DNA of 64,000 bases, taken from assembly GCF_029871245.1 (NCBI RefSeq), contig NZ_SSON01000080.1, positions 1 through 64,000 of the forward strand, written 5' to 3'. Below are positions 36,864 through 46,583 of this stretch, piece by piece. The notes beneath the pieces are model-generated. The model was not told the origin of the DNA. It did no database searches and was given only the letters and a program-made list of their open reading frames with translations. The stretch's first letter is position 1; each line of letters opens with the position of its first letter. A program made the translations under genes and the position numbers. Origin of the DNA: Pseudomonas sp. BN102. Lineage in GTDB: Bacteria > Pseudomonadota > Gammaproteobacteria > Pseudomonadales > Pseudomonadaceae.

Positions 36864-38975
36864 ATGAACGCCCTGGTTACCTATCAGGTTGAAGACAACC
36901 TGGCCCTGATCGGCCTCGCCCGTCCTCCGGTCAATGCCGTTGGCCAACCCCTGCGCGCAGCTGTTCTCGAAGCCTGCCAGCGCGCGGCGGACGATCCTTC
37001 GGTGAAGGCGCTCGTCCTCCATGGCGCCAACGGTCTGTTCAGCGCCGGTGCCGACATCAGCGAATTCGGCAGTGATGCGTCCTTCGCCGCGCCCGACCTG
37101 CCCTCCCTGCTCCTGCGCCTCACGCAACTGGACAAGCCACTGGTGGCCGCCATCGGCAAACTCGCCCTCGGCGGCGGCCTGGAACTGGCTCTGGCCTGCG
37201 GCTACCGCATTGGCGAACCGGCAACCCGCGTCGGGCTGCCGGAAATCAACCTCGGCCTGCTTCCCGGTGCCGGTGGCACCCAGCGCCTGCCGCGCCTGAT
37301 CGGTGCCGAGGCGGCACTCGACATGATGCTCTCGGGCGCCCCGGTCGGTGCCGAAAGCGCTCGCAACCTGGGCATCCTCGACAGGCTGTCGGCCAGCGCC
37401 GAAGCCTTGCTCGACGAGGCCCGCGCCTATGCCCGTGAGCTGGTCGCCAGCCAGGCACCCGCGCGCCCCGCCGCCCCCTTCCCTGCACCCGCCCAAGGGC
37501 TGCCCGAGGACTTCTTCGCGCGCTTCCGGCAGGACAACGAGCCGCGCTGGAAGAGCCGCCTGGCCCCCCGCCTGGTGCTGTCCGCAGTGGAAGCCGCCTG
37601 TCTGCTGCCGCTGGAAGAAGGCCTGGCCCGCGAAGTGGCGCTGTTCAAGCAGGCCGAAGCCTCGGTCCAGTCCCAGGCGTTGCGCCATGTGTTCTTCGCC
37701 GAGCGCGAGGCCGGCCGGATTCCGGGCATCGATAGCGACATCCTGCTCCGCCCGATTCGTAAGGTCGCGGTGATTGGCGCCGGTACCATGGGCGGTGGCA
37801 TCGCCATGAACTTCGCCAATGTCGGCATCCCGGTGACCCTGCTGGAGCGCCAGGGCGAGGCCCTGGATCGCGGCCTGGCGCAGATCCGCAAGAACTACGA
37901 CATCAGCGTCAAGCGCGGCAAGCTGACCGAGGCCAAGCTGGAGCAACGCATGGCCCTGCTCGGCGGCACGCTCGATTATGCCGACCTGGCTGACGCCGAC
38001 CTGGTGATCGAAGCGGTGTTCGAGAAGATGGAGATCAAGCAGGAGGTCTTCCGCACCCTGGATCGGGTGTGCAAGCCCGGCGCCATCCTCGCCACCAACA
38101 CCTCGTCGCTGGACGTCGACCAGATCGCCGCCGTGACTTCCCGTCCGCAGGATGTGATCGGTCTGCACTTCTTCAGCCCAGCCAACGTCATGCGTCTGCT
38201 GGAAGTAGTGCGTGGGCGCGAAACCGCAGCGGACGTGCTGGCCACCACCCTGAAGATGGGCCGCACCATTGGCAAGATGCCGGTGGTATCCGGCGTCTGC
38301 TTCGGCTTCATCGGCAACCGCATGCTCGAACCCTACGCCCGCGAAGCCCATCGCCTGGTACTGGAAGGCGCGACCCCAGCGCAGGTGGACGGAGTGCTCA
38401 CCGGACTCGACCTGAACATGGGCGTGTTCAGCATGCTCGACCTGGCCGGCGTCGACGTGAACTTCCTGGTGCGCGACTCCAACCGCGCCGCCTTCGCCCA
38501 TGACGAGAGCTACTGCCGCCTCGGCGACGAGCTCTATGCCCAGGGCCGCTACGGCCAGAAGACCGGTCGCGGCTTCTATGCCTACGAAGGGCGCAATCGC
38601 CAGGACGACTACGAGGTCGTGGCGCTGGCCGAACGCCTGGCCGGCGAGCTGCACGTCTCGCGTCGTCCCATCAGCGCGCAGGAAATCCACGACCGTTGCC
38701 TGTTCATGCTGATCAACGAGGGCATCCAGCTGCTGGACGAAGGCATCGCCCTGCGCGCCAGCGACATCGACCTCGTATGGATCAACGGCTACGGCTTCCC
38801 GGCCCACCTCGGCGGCCCGATGCACTACGCGGAGCAGCTCGGCCTGGACAGGGTGCTGGCCGGCATCGACCAGTACCGCCAGTCCCTCGGCGAATACGGT
38901 GAGATGTGGTTCCAGCCGGCGCCGCTATTGGAGCGCCTGGTGGCCGCCGGCAAGACCCGCATCGAACGCATCTGA
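36864..38975 (+). CDS. Bifunctional enoyl-CoA hydratase / 3-hydroxyacyl-CoA dehydrogenase (FadB/FadJ-like)
   Basis: 703 residues from ATG 36864 with AAGGAG upstream; an in-frame earlier start lacks a ribosome site. The crotonase half has the oxyanion loop GANGLFSAGADI and both catalytic Glu residues (E107 in GGGLELA, E127 in LPEINLG). A linker leads to the NAD-binding GAGTMGGG at 305-312 and the HAD catalytic region GLHFFSPANVMRLLEVVRG, with a duplicated C-terminal 3HCDH domain to the end. It performs steps two and three of beta-oxidation on S-3-hydroxyacyl-CoA. It is not paired in a FadBA complex gene order; a FadA-type thiolase follows 60 bases on. Confidence 0.93.
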   Translation: MNALVTYQVEDNLALIGLARPPVNAVGQPLRAAVLEACQRAADDPSVKALVLHGANGLFSAGADISEFGSDASFAAPDLPSLLLRLTQLDKPLVAAIGKLALGGGLELALACGYRIGEPATRVGLPEINLGLLPGAGGTQRLPRLIGAEAALDMMLSGAPVGAESARNLGILDRLSASAEALLDEARAYARELVASQAPARPAAPFPAPAQGLPEDFFARFRQDNEPRWKSRLAPRLVLSAVEAACLLPLEEGLAREVALFKQAEASVQSQALRHVFFAEREAGRIPGIDSDILLRPIRKVAVIGAGTMGGGIAMNFANVGIPVTLLERQGEALDRGLAQIRKNYDISVKRGKLTEAKLEQRMALLGGTLDYADLADADLVIEAVFEKMEIKQEVFRTLDRVCKPGAILATNTSSLDVDQIAAVTSRPQDVIGLHFFSPANVMRLLEVVRGRETAADVLATTLKMGRTIGKMPVVSGVCFGFIGNRMLEPYAREAHRLVLEGATPAQVDGVLTGLDLNMGVFSMLDLAGVDVNFLVRDSNRAAFAHDESYCRLGDELYAQGRYGQKTGRGFYAYEGRNRQDDYEVVALAERLAGELHVSRRPISAQEIHDRCLFMLINEGIQLLDEGIALRASDIDLVWINGYGFPAHLGGPMHYAEQLGLDRVLAGIDQYRQSLGEYGEMWFQPAPLLERLVAAGKTRIERI

Positions 38976-39035
38976 TTGCACCTGGCAGGCACCGGTCTCA
39001 GCGGTGCCTGCAGATACCTCCTATAGGACAAGACC

Positions 39036-40220
39036 ATGAAAGAAGCCGTCATCCTCTCCACCGCACGCACGCCCATCGGCAAGGCGTTTCGCGGTGCCTT
39101 CAACGCGACCACCGCCCCGACCCTGTCCGCCTTCGCCATTCGCGCCGCCGTCGAGCGCGCGGGTATCGATGCAGCAGAAATCGAAGATCTGGTGATGGGC
39201 ACCAGCATGCCGGCCGGCACCGCCGGCTGGAACCTCGGCCGCATGAGCGTGCTGGCCACAGGCCTGCCGATTACCGTCGGTGGCCAGACCCTCGACCGCC
39301 AGTGCGCCTCGGGCCTGATGGCCATCGCCACCGCCGCCAAGCAGATCGTGGTAGACGGCATGGCCTTGACCATCGGCGCCGGCCAGGAGCACATCAGCCT
39401 GGTGCAGAACCGCCACATGGAATGGGTGGGCGAGTACCACGACACCCAGGTCATCAACCATGTGCCCCACGCCTACATGCCGATGCTGCAGACCGCCGAA
39501 CTGGTGGCCGAGCGCTACGGCATCAGCCGCGAGGCCCAGGACGCCTACTCCCTGCAATCCCAGCAGCGCACCGCGGCGGCCCAGGGCGCCGGCCTGTTCG
39601 AGGGCGAGATCGTCCCGGTCACGGTCACCCGCCAGATCGTCGACAAGGCCAGCGGCGCCATCAGCTTCGAAGAAGTGACCCTCGCCCAGGACGAAGGCAA
39701 CCGTCCGCAGACCGCACTCGACGACCTTGCCCGGCTCAAGCCGGTGATCGCCGGCGGCTGCATCACCGCCGGCAACGCCAGCCAGCTGTCCGACGGCGCC
39801 AGCGCCTGCGTGCTGATGGACGGTCGCCTGGCCGAGCAGCGCAACCTGGAACCGCTGGGTGCCTATCGCGGCATGGCGGTGGTGGGCCTTGCGCCGGAAG
39901 AAATGGGCATCGGCCCGGTGATGGCCGTGCCCCGTCTGCTCAAGCAGCACGGCCTGAAGGTCGACGACATCGGCCTGTGGGAACTCAACGAAGCCTTCGC
40001 CTGCCAGGCGATCTATTGCCGCGACAAGCTGGGCATCGACAACGCGCGTTACAACGTCAATGGCGGCGCCATCGCCATCGGCCACCCCTACGGCATGAGC
40101 GGCGCACGGATGGTCGGCCACGCCCTGCTGGAGGGCAAGCGTCGCGGCGTGAAGTACGTCGTGGTAACCATGTGTGTAGGCGGCGGCATGGGTGCCGCTG
40201 GCCTGTTCGAGGTGTTCTGA
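39036..40220 (+). CDS. Acetyl-CoA C-acyltransferase (FadA/AtoB-type thiolase)
   Basis: 394 residues. Nucleophile Cys90 in [11 protein letters not shown], the [19 protein letters not shown]is motif and final [15 protein letters not shown] with the acid/base Cys. It cleaves 3-ketoacyl-CoA to acetyl-CoA and shortened acyl-CoA. It follows the bifunctional enzyme and its TGA overlaps the ATG of the SDR gene (TGATG), indicating translational coupling. Confidence 0.93.
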   Translation: MKEAVILSTARTPIGKAFRGAFNATTAPTLSAFAIRAAVERAGIDAAEIEDLVMGTSMPAGTAGWNLGRMSVLATGLPITVGGQTLDRQCASGLMAIATAAKQIVVDGMALTIGAGQEHISLVQNRHMEWVGEYHDTQVINHVPHAYMPMLQTAELVAERYGISREAQDAYSLQSQQRTAAAQGAGLFEGEIVPVTVTRQIVDKASGAISFEEVTLAQDEGNRPQTALDDLARLKPVIAGGCITAGNASQLSDGASACVLMDGRLAEQRNLEPLGAYRGMAVVGLAPEEMGIGPVMAVPRLLKQHGLKVDDIGLWELNEAFACQAIYCRDKLGIDNARYNVNGGAIAIGHPYGMSGARMVGHALLEGKRRGVKYVVVTMCVGGGMGAAGLFEVF

Positions 40221-40996
40221 TGAGTGTCTTCGCCCCCTTCTCCCTGGCCAGCCGCACCGTGCTGGTCACCGGCGCCTCCAGTGGTATTGGCGCCCACCTG
40301 GCCCGCGTCGCCGGCCAAGCCGGCGCCCGCGTGGTCCTCGCGGCGCGTCGCGTGGAGCGTCTGCAACAGCTGGCCGACACCATCCGGCGTGACGGCGGCC
40401 AGGCGCTGCCAGTGGCCATGGACGTCACCGACCGCGCCAGCGTCGAAGCCGCCTTCGATGCCGCCGAGACAGCCTTCGGACCGGTGGATGTGGTGCTCAA
40501 CAACGCCGGCATCGGCAGCGGTCTGCGCGTGCTGGAAATCAGCGAAGAAGACTGGCGCGCCATGCTCGCGACCAACCTGGACGGCGTCTGGCGCGTCGCT
40601 CAATGCGCGGCACAACGCCTGGCACGCGCCGAGCGACCGGGGAGCATCGTTAACATCGCCTCCATGCTCGGCCTGCGGGTCGGCACCGGCTACAGCCACT
40701 ACTGCACGGCCAAGGCCGGAGTGGTCCAGCTGACCAAATCCCTGGCGCTGGAACTGGCGCGCTACGGGATACGGGTCAATGCCATCGCGCCGGGCTACTT
40801 CACCACCGAGATGACCGACGGTTATTTCGACAGCGAGAAAGGCCAGGCCTACATCCGCGACGCCGTGCCCATGCGCCGCCTCGGCCGGCTGGAGGAGCTG
40901 GACGGGCCCTTCCTGCTGCTGGCCAGCGAAGCCGGTGCCTATATGTCCGGTGCGGTGCTGGCGGTGGATGGCGGGCAATTGGTGGGGAGTTTGTAA
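40220..40996 (+). CDS. SDR oxidoreductase
   Basis: 258 residues from an ATG overlapping the thiolase stop. Classical SDR: TGASSGIGAH around residues 17-26, NNAGIGSG, SIVNIASMLG, and YCTAKAG with catalytic Tyr and Lys. AARRVERL after strand two has Arg residues, which favours NADP(H). The C-terminus EAGAYMSGAVLAVDGG is standard. Coupled to the beta-oxidation operon, it may process a hydroxylated or ketone intermediate; its exact substrate is not visible. Confidence 0.88.
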   Translation: MSVFAPFSLASRTVLVTGASSGIGAHLARVAGQAGARVVLAARRVERLQQLADTIRRDGGQALPVAMDVTDRASVEAAFDAAETAFGPVDVVLNNAGIGSGLRVLEISEEDWRAMLATNLDGVWRVAQCAAQRLARAERPGSIVNIASMLGLRVGTGYSHYCTAKAGVVQLTKSLALELARYGIRVNAIAPGYFTTEMTDGYFDSEKGQAYIRDAVPMRRLGRLEELDGPFLLLASEAGAYMSGAVLAVDGGQLVGSL

Positions 40997-41440
40997 GGGG
41001 GCCACCCTTTCCCCCGGCCCCTCTCCCTGAAGTGGAGAGGGGTGACTCCCGGCCCACCTCCGTGACTCCCTGGACACACATCCCCTGTAGGGGCGAATTC
41101 ATTCGCCAAGCAGGACGCAGTCCTGCCCGCTTTTGTAGAAGCGAATTCATTCGCGATGCTCCCGTAGGGTGGGCCATGCGCACCGGATCGGCGGCTGGAG
41201 GTGGCCCAGGGAAAACCGGCGAATCAGTCGGTGTGCGCGGCGCACCCTACATAAAAGCCCGCTCGGCCGCGTAGGGTGGATGTCGCTCTTCACATCCACC
41301 ATCCGATGCCCCATCCAGCTTCGCCGGTGGGTCGATGAAGCGTGACCCATCCTACGACTGAATCCCGTCGTCCATTTCAAGCGCCCCCCTCCATTGGGGA
41401 GGGGCTGTCTTCAGCCCGCGAAGGCAGCATTCAGCCCACA
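40997..41440. repeat. Intergenic repeat array
   Basis: About 440 bases without a gene. It holds CCCCTCTCCCTGAAGTGGAGAGGGGTGACTC, a copy of GTAGGGGCGAATTCATTCGCCAAGCAGGACGCAG, GTAGAAGCGAATTCATTCGCGATG, and GTAGGGTGGATGTCGCTCTTCACATCCACC. These are families seen also at 19060, 29519, 48180 and 57918. Confidence 0.65.
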
Positions 41441-41458
41441 TGTGCAAACGATTGCACA
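41441..41458. promoter_or_regulatory. LacI-type operator upstream of the LacI gene
   Basis: TGTGCAAACGATTGCACA: 7-bp perfect arms (TGTGCAA / TTGCACA) around a central CG, the geometry of LacI/GalR-family operators. It lies 17 bases before the LacI-family start codon, so autorepression and control of the following operon are likely. Confidence 0.75.
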
Positions 41459-41475
41459 ACAGCTGAGGCATCCCG

Positions 41476-42522
41476 ATGGCGCGCAACACTTCATCTCCAG
41501 AGCCCCCCGTCCAGCATGCTGTTCCAGCAGGCGGGCGCATCACGGCCAGGGACCTGGCGAAACGTATCGGCGTGGCCACGTCCACGGTCACCCGCGCCTT
41601 CGACCCGCATTCACGCATCTCTGCCGAGGTGCGCCAGCGCATCCTCGCCATGGCCGACGAAGCGGGCTACCGGCCCAACGCCATCGCGCGGTCGCTGAAC
41701 CGGCGGCGCACCGGCATCGTGGCGCTGGTGATGGGCGACATGACCAACCCCTTCTACCCCGCCGCGCTGGAAGAGTTCTCCCTGCGGCTGCGGCAAAGCG
41801 GCCGGCAACTGCTGCTCTTCGTGGTACCGCCGGGTGGCGACGCGGACGAGCTGATGCCGCAGCTGCTGCAGTATCAGGTCGACGCCATCGTGGTGACCGC
41901 CGCGCGGCTGTCATCGCACATGTCGGACCTGTGTGGACGCCAAGGTGTACCGCTGGTGTTCATGAACCGCCGCGTCGACGACCCCACAGTCTGGTCGGTG
42001 TGCTGCGACAACCAGCGCATGGGAGCGGCGGTGGCCGATTACCTGATGAGCACGAAGCGCCGCGCCTGCGCCTTCGTATCCGGCGACCCGAGCGTTTCTA
42101 CCACCGCTGATCGCCTGCTCGGCTTCGAACGCGGCCTGGCCGCGCACGGCCAGCGCTTGGTCGCCTGTGAGCTGGGTGGATACAGCTACGAAGGCGCACG
42201 TGACGCGGCGGCGCGGCTGTTCGCAGCAGGCCAACCCGCCATTGATGCGGTGTTCTGCGCCAACGACCTGATGGCCCTCGGCGTGCTCAGCCACTTGCGC
42301 ATGAACACCACCCTGCGCGTGCCCGAGGACGTGGCCGTGATCGGCTTCGACGATATCCGCGCCGCCGCCTACCCGGAGAATGACCTGACCACCGTGCGCC
42401 AGCCGCTGAACGAAATGATCGATTGCGCGATCCGGCTGCTCGACGAAGGCCGCCCGGGCGGCAGCGTCGCCGGGGCGCTGCGCGAACTGCCAGGACGACT
42501 GGTGCTGCGCTCCACGTCCTAG
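41476..42522 (+). CDS. LacI-family transcriptional regulator
   Basis: 348 residues. N-terminal HTH at about residues 22-41 (ITARDLAKRIGVATSTVTRAF) with hinge helix PNAIARSL, then a periplasmic-binding-protein-like effector domain (VALVMGDMTNPFYPAALEEF, FCANDLMALGVLSHLRMN, VIGFDDIRAAAYPENDLTTVRQP). It most resembles GntR/LacI regulators of sugar acids and other small polar carboxylates. An operator-like palindrome lies directly upstream. It heads the cluster with MFS permease, HisD-like dehydrogenase and sulfatase, so the effector is probably a compound of that pathway. Confidence 0.92.
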   Translation: MARNTSSPEPPVQHAVPAGGRITARDLAKRIGVATSTVTRAFDPHSRISAEVRQRILAMADEAGYRPNAIARSLNRRRTGIVALVMGDMTNPFYPAALEEFSLRLRQSGRQLLLFVVPPGGDADELMPQLLQYQVDAIVVTAARLSSHMSDLCGRQGVPLVFMNRRVDDPTVWSVCCDNQRMGAAVADYLMSTKRRACAFVSGDPSVSTTADRLLGFERGLAAHGQRLVACELGGYSYEGARDAAARLFAAGQPAIDAVFCANDLMALGVLSHLRMNTTLRVPEDVAVIGFDDIRAAAYPENDLTTVRQPLNEMIDCAIRLLDEGRPGGSVAGALRELPGRLVLRSTS

Positions 42523-42572
42523 ACCAAGCCCTGCACGCCAATCACAACAACAACGACAACCAGGAGACAGGC

Positions 42573-43877
42573 ATGACACCTACAGAGTCCACGAATGAAC
42601 GCGCCATGTATCGAAAGATCAGCTGGCGCATTATGCCGCTGCTGCTCACGGCCTACGTGGTGGCCTTCCTCGATCGCATCAACGTGGGCTACGCGCAGTT
42701 GCAGATGAAAGAGACGCTGGCCTTCAGCGATGCCGTCTATGCCCTGGGTGCGGGCATCTTCTTCATCGGCTACCTGCTATTCGAAGTGCCGAGCAACCTG
42801 ATGCTGGAGAAGATCGGCGTGCGCAATACGCTGCTGCGCATCATGGTCTGCTGGGGCATCGTCGCCATGGCGATGATGTTCGTGCAGACGCCAACGCAGT
42901 TCTACGTGCTGCGCTTCCTGCTCGGCGTATTCGAGGCCGGGTTTACCCCCGGTGCCCTGTTCTACCTGACCTACTGGTACTCGCCAGCGCGGCGTGCGCG
43001 GATGATCGCCGTGTTCCTGCTCGGCGCCATCTTCGCCTGCCTGATTGCCGGGCCGCTGTCGGGCGCCATCATGAAGTACTTCGACGGCCTCAATGGCTGG
43101 CACGGCTGGCAGTGGCTGTTCCTGGTACAGGGGCTGCCTGCACCGCTGCTGGGCCTGCTGGCCTGGTTCGTGCTGGTCGACCGGCCCGAGCAGGCGGGCT
43201 GGCTAAGCGCCGAGGAAAAACTCCGGCTGCGCCAGCAGTTCGACGCAGAGGACCAATCGGCGACCAAGGCCAGTCATGGTTCGCTGCGCGACCTGCTGAG
43301 CGATTCCAAGGTCTGGGTGTTGTCACTGGTGTATGTGCTGATGGTCGCGGGCACCTACACGATCGCGTTCTGGACACCGACCCTGATCAGGGGTTGGGGC
43401 GTCTCCGACGTACTGGAAATCGGCCTCTACGCCACCCTGCCACAGCTGTTCGCGGCAGCCGGGGTGATCCTGCTCAGCCGCAGCTCGGATCGCCGCCGCG
43501 AACGCCGCTGGCATTTCACCGCCGGCGCACTGACGGCCGCCAGTGGCCTGGCGATCATCGCCCTGGGCCAGGGGCAGCTCGGCGTCTCGCTGGCCGGACT
43601 ATGCCTGGCCATGCTGGGCATTGCCTCGGTGCCGCCGGTGTTCTTCGCGTTGACCTCCGAATACCTGCCCCGCGCATCGGTGGCGGTCGGCATCGCCCTG
43701 GTCAGCAGCATCGGCAACCTCGGTGGTGCGATCAGCCCCCCGGTCACCAGTGCGCTCCAAGCTAGCAGTGGCGGCACCGCCTACAGCCTGTACTTCGTGA
43801 TGAGCCTGTACCTGCTGGCTGCATTCATCGTGCTCGCGGCCGCCCGGCCGAAGGAACCCATTCTTCAAGCCGCCTGA
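42573..43877 (+). CDS. MFS transporter, anion:cation symporter type
   Basis: 434 residues from ATG 42573 (MTPTESTNERAMYRKISWR). Twelve hydrophobic segments can be traced. Hallmarks of the anion:cation symporter family (phthalate, hexuronate and tartrate permeases) are FLDRINVGYAQLQM in TM1-2, GYLLFEVPSNLMLEKIG, RFLLGVFEAGFTPGALFYLTYWY. It imports an organic anion with protons. It stands between the LacI regulator and the HisD-like dehydrogenase and so supplies the pathway's substrate or the product released by the arylsulfatase. Confidence 0.9.
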   Translation: MTPTESTNERAMYRKISWRIMPLLLTAYVVAFLDRINVGYAQLQMKETLAFSDAVYALGAGIFFIGYLLFEVPSNLMLEKIGVRNTLLRIMVCWGIVAMAMMFVQTPTQFYVLRFLLGVFEAGFTPGALFYLTYWYSPARRARMIAVFLLGAIFACLIAGPLSGAIMKYFDGLNGWHGWQWLFLVQGLPAPLLGLLAWFVLVDRPEQAGWLSAEEKLRLRQQFDAEDQSATKASHGSLRDLLSDSKVWVLSLVYVLMVAGTYTIAFWTPTLIRGWGVSDVLEIGLYATLPQLFAAAGVILLSRSSDRRRERRWHFTAGALTAASGLAIIALGQGQLGVSLAGLCLAMLGIASVPPVFFALTSEYLPRASVAVGIALVSSIGNLGGAISPPVTSALQASSGGTAYSLYFVMSLYLLAAFIVLAAARPKEPILQAA

Positions 43878-43911
43878 GGCGGCATCCCCTGGAGTCCATA
43901 GGAAGTAGCCC

Positions 43912-45195
43912 ATGATCCAACAACTCAAGAAAGGCCAGTCGGCCCAGGCCAAGGCCAGCAACCAGGCGCAGGTGCGCGCTACCGTCGAAGGCATCCTCGC
44001 CGACATCGAACAACGCGGTGATGCCGCGGTGCGCGAGTACTCAGCGAAGTTCGACCAGTGGGCACCGGAATGCTTCCGCCTCAGCCAGGAGCAGATCGAC
44101 GCCTGCATCGCCAGCCTGCCGCAACAGACGCTAGACGACATCCGCTTCGCCCAGGCGCAGATCCGCCGTTTCGCCCAGATCCAGAAAGACTCCATGCACG
44201 ACGTCGAGGTGGAGACGCTGCCGGGCGTGGTGCTCGGCCATCGCAATATTCCGGCCAATTCGGTGGGCTGCTACATCCCCGGAGGCAAGTATCCGCTGAT
44301 CGCCAGCGCGCACATGAGCGTGCTCACCGCCAAGGTGGCCGGCGTCAAACGCGTGATCGCCAGTGCGCCGCCCTTCGAAGGCAAGCCCTGCCCCGAGATC
44401 GTGGCCGCCATGCACCTCGCGGGCGCCGATGAAATCTACTGCCTCGGCGGCGTCCAGGCGGTGGCGGCGATGGCCATCGGCACCGAGAGCATCAAGGGCG
44501 TGGACATGATCGTCGGCCCTGGCAACGCCTACGTGGCCGAAGCCAAGCGGCAGCTCTTCGGCCGCGTCGGCATTGACCTGTTCGCCGGCCCCACCGAGAC
44601 GATGGTGATCTGCGACGACACGGTGGACGCCGAGCTGGTGGCCGTCGATCTGCTGGGCCAGGCCGAGCACGGCCCCACCTCCCCCGCCTACTGCGTGACC
44701 ACCAGCCAGAAGATTGCCGAGGAACTTCCGGCCGCCATCAAGCGCGTGCTCGCCCGTCTGGACACCGCTCCGGTCGCCAGCGCCGCCTGGCGCGACTTCG
44801 GCGAAATCCACCTGTGCGACACCGACGAAGAAGCTCTGGAAGTGGCCGAGCGCCTGTGCTCCGAGCATGTGCAGGTGATGACGAAAGACCCGAGCTGGTA
44901 CCACGACCGCATGACCTGCTACGGCGCCCTGTTCCTCGGCCATCGCACCAACGTCAGCTATGGCGACAAGGTGATCGGCACCAACCACACGTTGCCCACC
45001 ATGGGCGCGGGTCGTTACACGGGCGGGCTGTGGGTCGGCAAGTTCATCAAGACCCACACCTACCAGCGCGTGCTGACCGATGAGGCGAGCGTGCTGGTGG
45101 GCGAATACTGCTCGCGCCTGTGCGGCTACGAGCACATGTCCGGACACAAGGAGCAGGCGGACATCCGCGTGCGCCGCATGAAGGTGGAGGGCTGA
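43912..45195 (+). CDS. Histidinol-dehydrogenase-family alcohol dehydrogenase, HpsN-like
   Basis: 427 residues of HisD family: [60 protein letters not shown] (zinc-ligand Gln and His), LCSEHVQVM (catalytic Glu-His), [14 protein letters not shown] (zinc Asp) and the late SGH. All HisD metal and catalytic positions look kept, but the substrate region differs, and the context has no histidine genes. The closest role I know is sulfopropanediol 3-dehydrogenase HpsN, which oxidises the terminal alcohol of 2,3-dihydroxypropane-1-sulfonate to the acid with two NAD+. The enzyme likely oxidises a primary alcohol taken up by the adjoining permease; the exact alcohol is inferred only. Confidence 0.85.
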   Translation: MIQQLKKGQSAQAKASNQAQVRATVEGILADIEQRGDAAVREYSAKFDQWAPECFRLSQEQIDACIASLPQQTLDDIRFAQAQIRRFAQIQKDSMHDVEVETLPGVVLGHRNIPANSVGCYIPGGKYPLIASAHMSVLTAKVAGVKRVIASAPPFEGKPCPEIVAAMHLAGADEIYCLGGVQAVAAMAIGTESIKGVDMIVGPGNAYVAEAKRQLFGRVGIDLFAGPTETMVICDDTVDAELVAVDLLGQAEHGPTSPAYCVTTSQKIAEELPAAIKRVLARLDTAPVASAAWRDFGEIHLCDTDEEALEVAERLCSEHVQVMTKDPSWYHDRMTCYGALFLGHRTNVSYGDKVIGTNHTLPTMGAGRYTGGLWVGKFIKTHTYQRVLTDEASVLVGEYCSRLCGYEHMSGHKEQADIRVRRMKVEG

Positions 45196-45198
45196 GCC

Positions 45199-45639
45199 AT
45201 GAGCAAACCCCTTGCAGAAAGCCGCAGTGCCTATCGCTACTTCCGTGACATCACCACGCGCTGGATGGACAACGACGTCTACGCCCACGTCAACAACGTC
45301 GTCTACTACAGCTGGTTCGACACAGTAGTCAACGCCTGGCTGCTGGAGCAGAAGGTGCTGGATTTCGCCGAGAGCCCTACGGTCGGCCTGGTGGTGGAAA
45401 CCGGCTGCAGCTACTTCTCGTCCATCGCCTTCCCCGACATCGTGCGCGCAGGCTTGCGCGTGGCGCATCTGGGCAATTCCAGCGTGCGCTACGAAGTCGG
45501 CCTGTTCGCCAACGACAACGAGGTGGCATCCGCCCAGGGTCACTTCCTGCACGTCTACGTCGACCGGGAGACACGCCGCCCGCTGCCGCTGCCGGCTGAA
45601 CTGCGCCACGCCCTGGAACGCATCGCGGTGGCGTCATGA
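45199..45639 (+). CDS. Hot-dog acyl-CoA thioesterase (4HBT type)
   Basis: 146 residues, a single hot-dog. The 4HBT active-site motif is TRWMDNDVYAHVNNVVYYSWFD with the Asp and HVNN. The start is 4 bases after the previous stop and the stop overlaps the SDR start (ATGA), indicating a tightly coupled operon. It hydrolyses an acyl-CoA; substrate unknown. A paralogue at 48474-48905 shares about half its residues and the motif YFSSI.FPD. Confidence 0.87.
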   Translation: MSKPLAESRSAYRYFRDITTRWMDNDVYAHVNNVVYYSWFDTVVNAWLLEQKVLDFAESPTVGLVVETGCSYFSSIAFPDIVRAGLRVAHLGNSSVRYEVGLFANDNEVASAQGHFLHVYVDRETRRPLPLPAELRHALERIAVAS

Positions 45640-46538
45640 AGGACTTTCAGAATCGCGTGGCGGTGATCACCGGTGCGGCCTCGGGTTTCGGCAAGGCATT
45701 TGCCGAGAGAGGCGCCGCGCTCGGCATGAAGCTGGTTCTGGCCGACATCCAGGCCGAGGCGCTCGAGGCCGCCGTGGCCGATCTGCGTGCCCGCGGCGCT
45801 GCGGTGATCGGCCTGCGTACCGACGTCTCCCAGGCCGGGCAGGTGCAGGCCCTGGCCAATGCGGCGCTGGCCGAGTTCGGCGCCGTGCATCTGCTGTTCA
45901 ACAACGCCGGCGTGCTCGCCGGCGGGCTGGTGTGGGAAAACAGCGAGAAGGACTGGGACTGGGTGCTGGGCGTGAATGTGCGCAGCGTGGTCCACGGCGT
46001 GCGCATCTTCACGCCGATCATGCTCGAAGCCGCCTCGGCCGACCCGGACTACGAGGGGCACATCATCAACACCGCCTCGATGGCCGGGTTGCTGAACGCA
46101 CCGACCCTGGGCGCATACAACCTGTCCAAGCACGCCGTGGTGTCAGTCAGCGAAACGCTCTACCACGATCTCGCGCTGGTTTCCGAGCAGGTGCATTGCT
46201 CGGTACTGTGCCCCTACTTTGTGCCGACCGGTATCAGCCAGTCCGCACGGAATCGACCAGGTGAACTTGCCAATTCCTCTGTCCCGACGCGCTCGCAGAC
46301 GATGGCTCTGGCCCAGAACCAGAAGGCCACCGGCTCCGCCAGGATCAGTGCCGAACAAATCGCCGAACTGACCTTCGAGGCGATCCGCCAGTGGCGCTTC
46401 TACATCTATTCGCATCCCCAGGCGATGGGATCGGTACGCGAGCGCTTCGAGGCCATGGTCGAGCAGCGCAACCCACCCGATCCCTACGCCGACTACCCCG
46501 AACTGCGCGCAGGGCTGGTCGCGGCGCTACGCGGCTGA
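45636..46538 (+). CDS. SDR oxidoreductase
   Basis: 300 residues. TGAASGFGKAFA at about residues 11-22, NNAGVLAGG, and YNLSKHA with catalytic Tyr/Lys; long C-terminal extension (about 40 residues, VEQRNPPDPYADYPELR) typical of the larger SDR subgroup. LADIQ after strand two suggests NAD(H). It is coupled by overlap to the thioesterase. In HpsN clusters an SDR (HpsO) isomerises the stereocentre of the diol; whether this one does so is open. Confidence 0.85.
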   Translation: MKDFQNRVAVITGAASGFGKAFAERGAALGMKLVLADIQAEALEAAVADLRARGAAVIGLRTDVSQAGQVQALANAALAEFGAVHLLFNNAGVLAGGLVWENSEKDWDWVLGVNVRSVVHGVRIFTPIMLEAASADPDYEGHIINTASMAGLLNAPTLGAYNLSKHAVVSVSETLYHDLALVSEQVHCSVLCPYFVPTGISQSARNRPGELANSSVPTRSQTMALAQNQKATGSARISAEQIAELTFEAIRQWRFYIYSHPQAMGSVRERFEAMVEQRNPPDPYADYPELRAGLVAALRG

Positions 46539-46583
46539 AGCACTTGCACCGGTCATCAGGCTCAACCTAGAGGAGATGAATTC

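Noticed and set aside
38906-40219. Long open frame overlapping the thiolase in another phase
   Set aside because: Low-complexity Arg/His-rich translation, a shadow of the thiolase gene; only its 3' part, in the SDR frame from 40220, is real.
43912-45195. True histidine-biosynthesis hisD
   Set aside because: No his genes nearby and an MFS/LacI/sulfatase context; HpsN-like function is more plausible.
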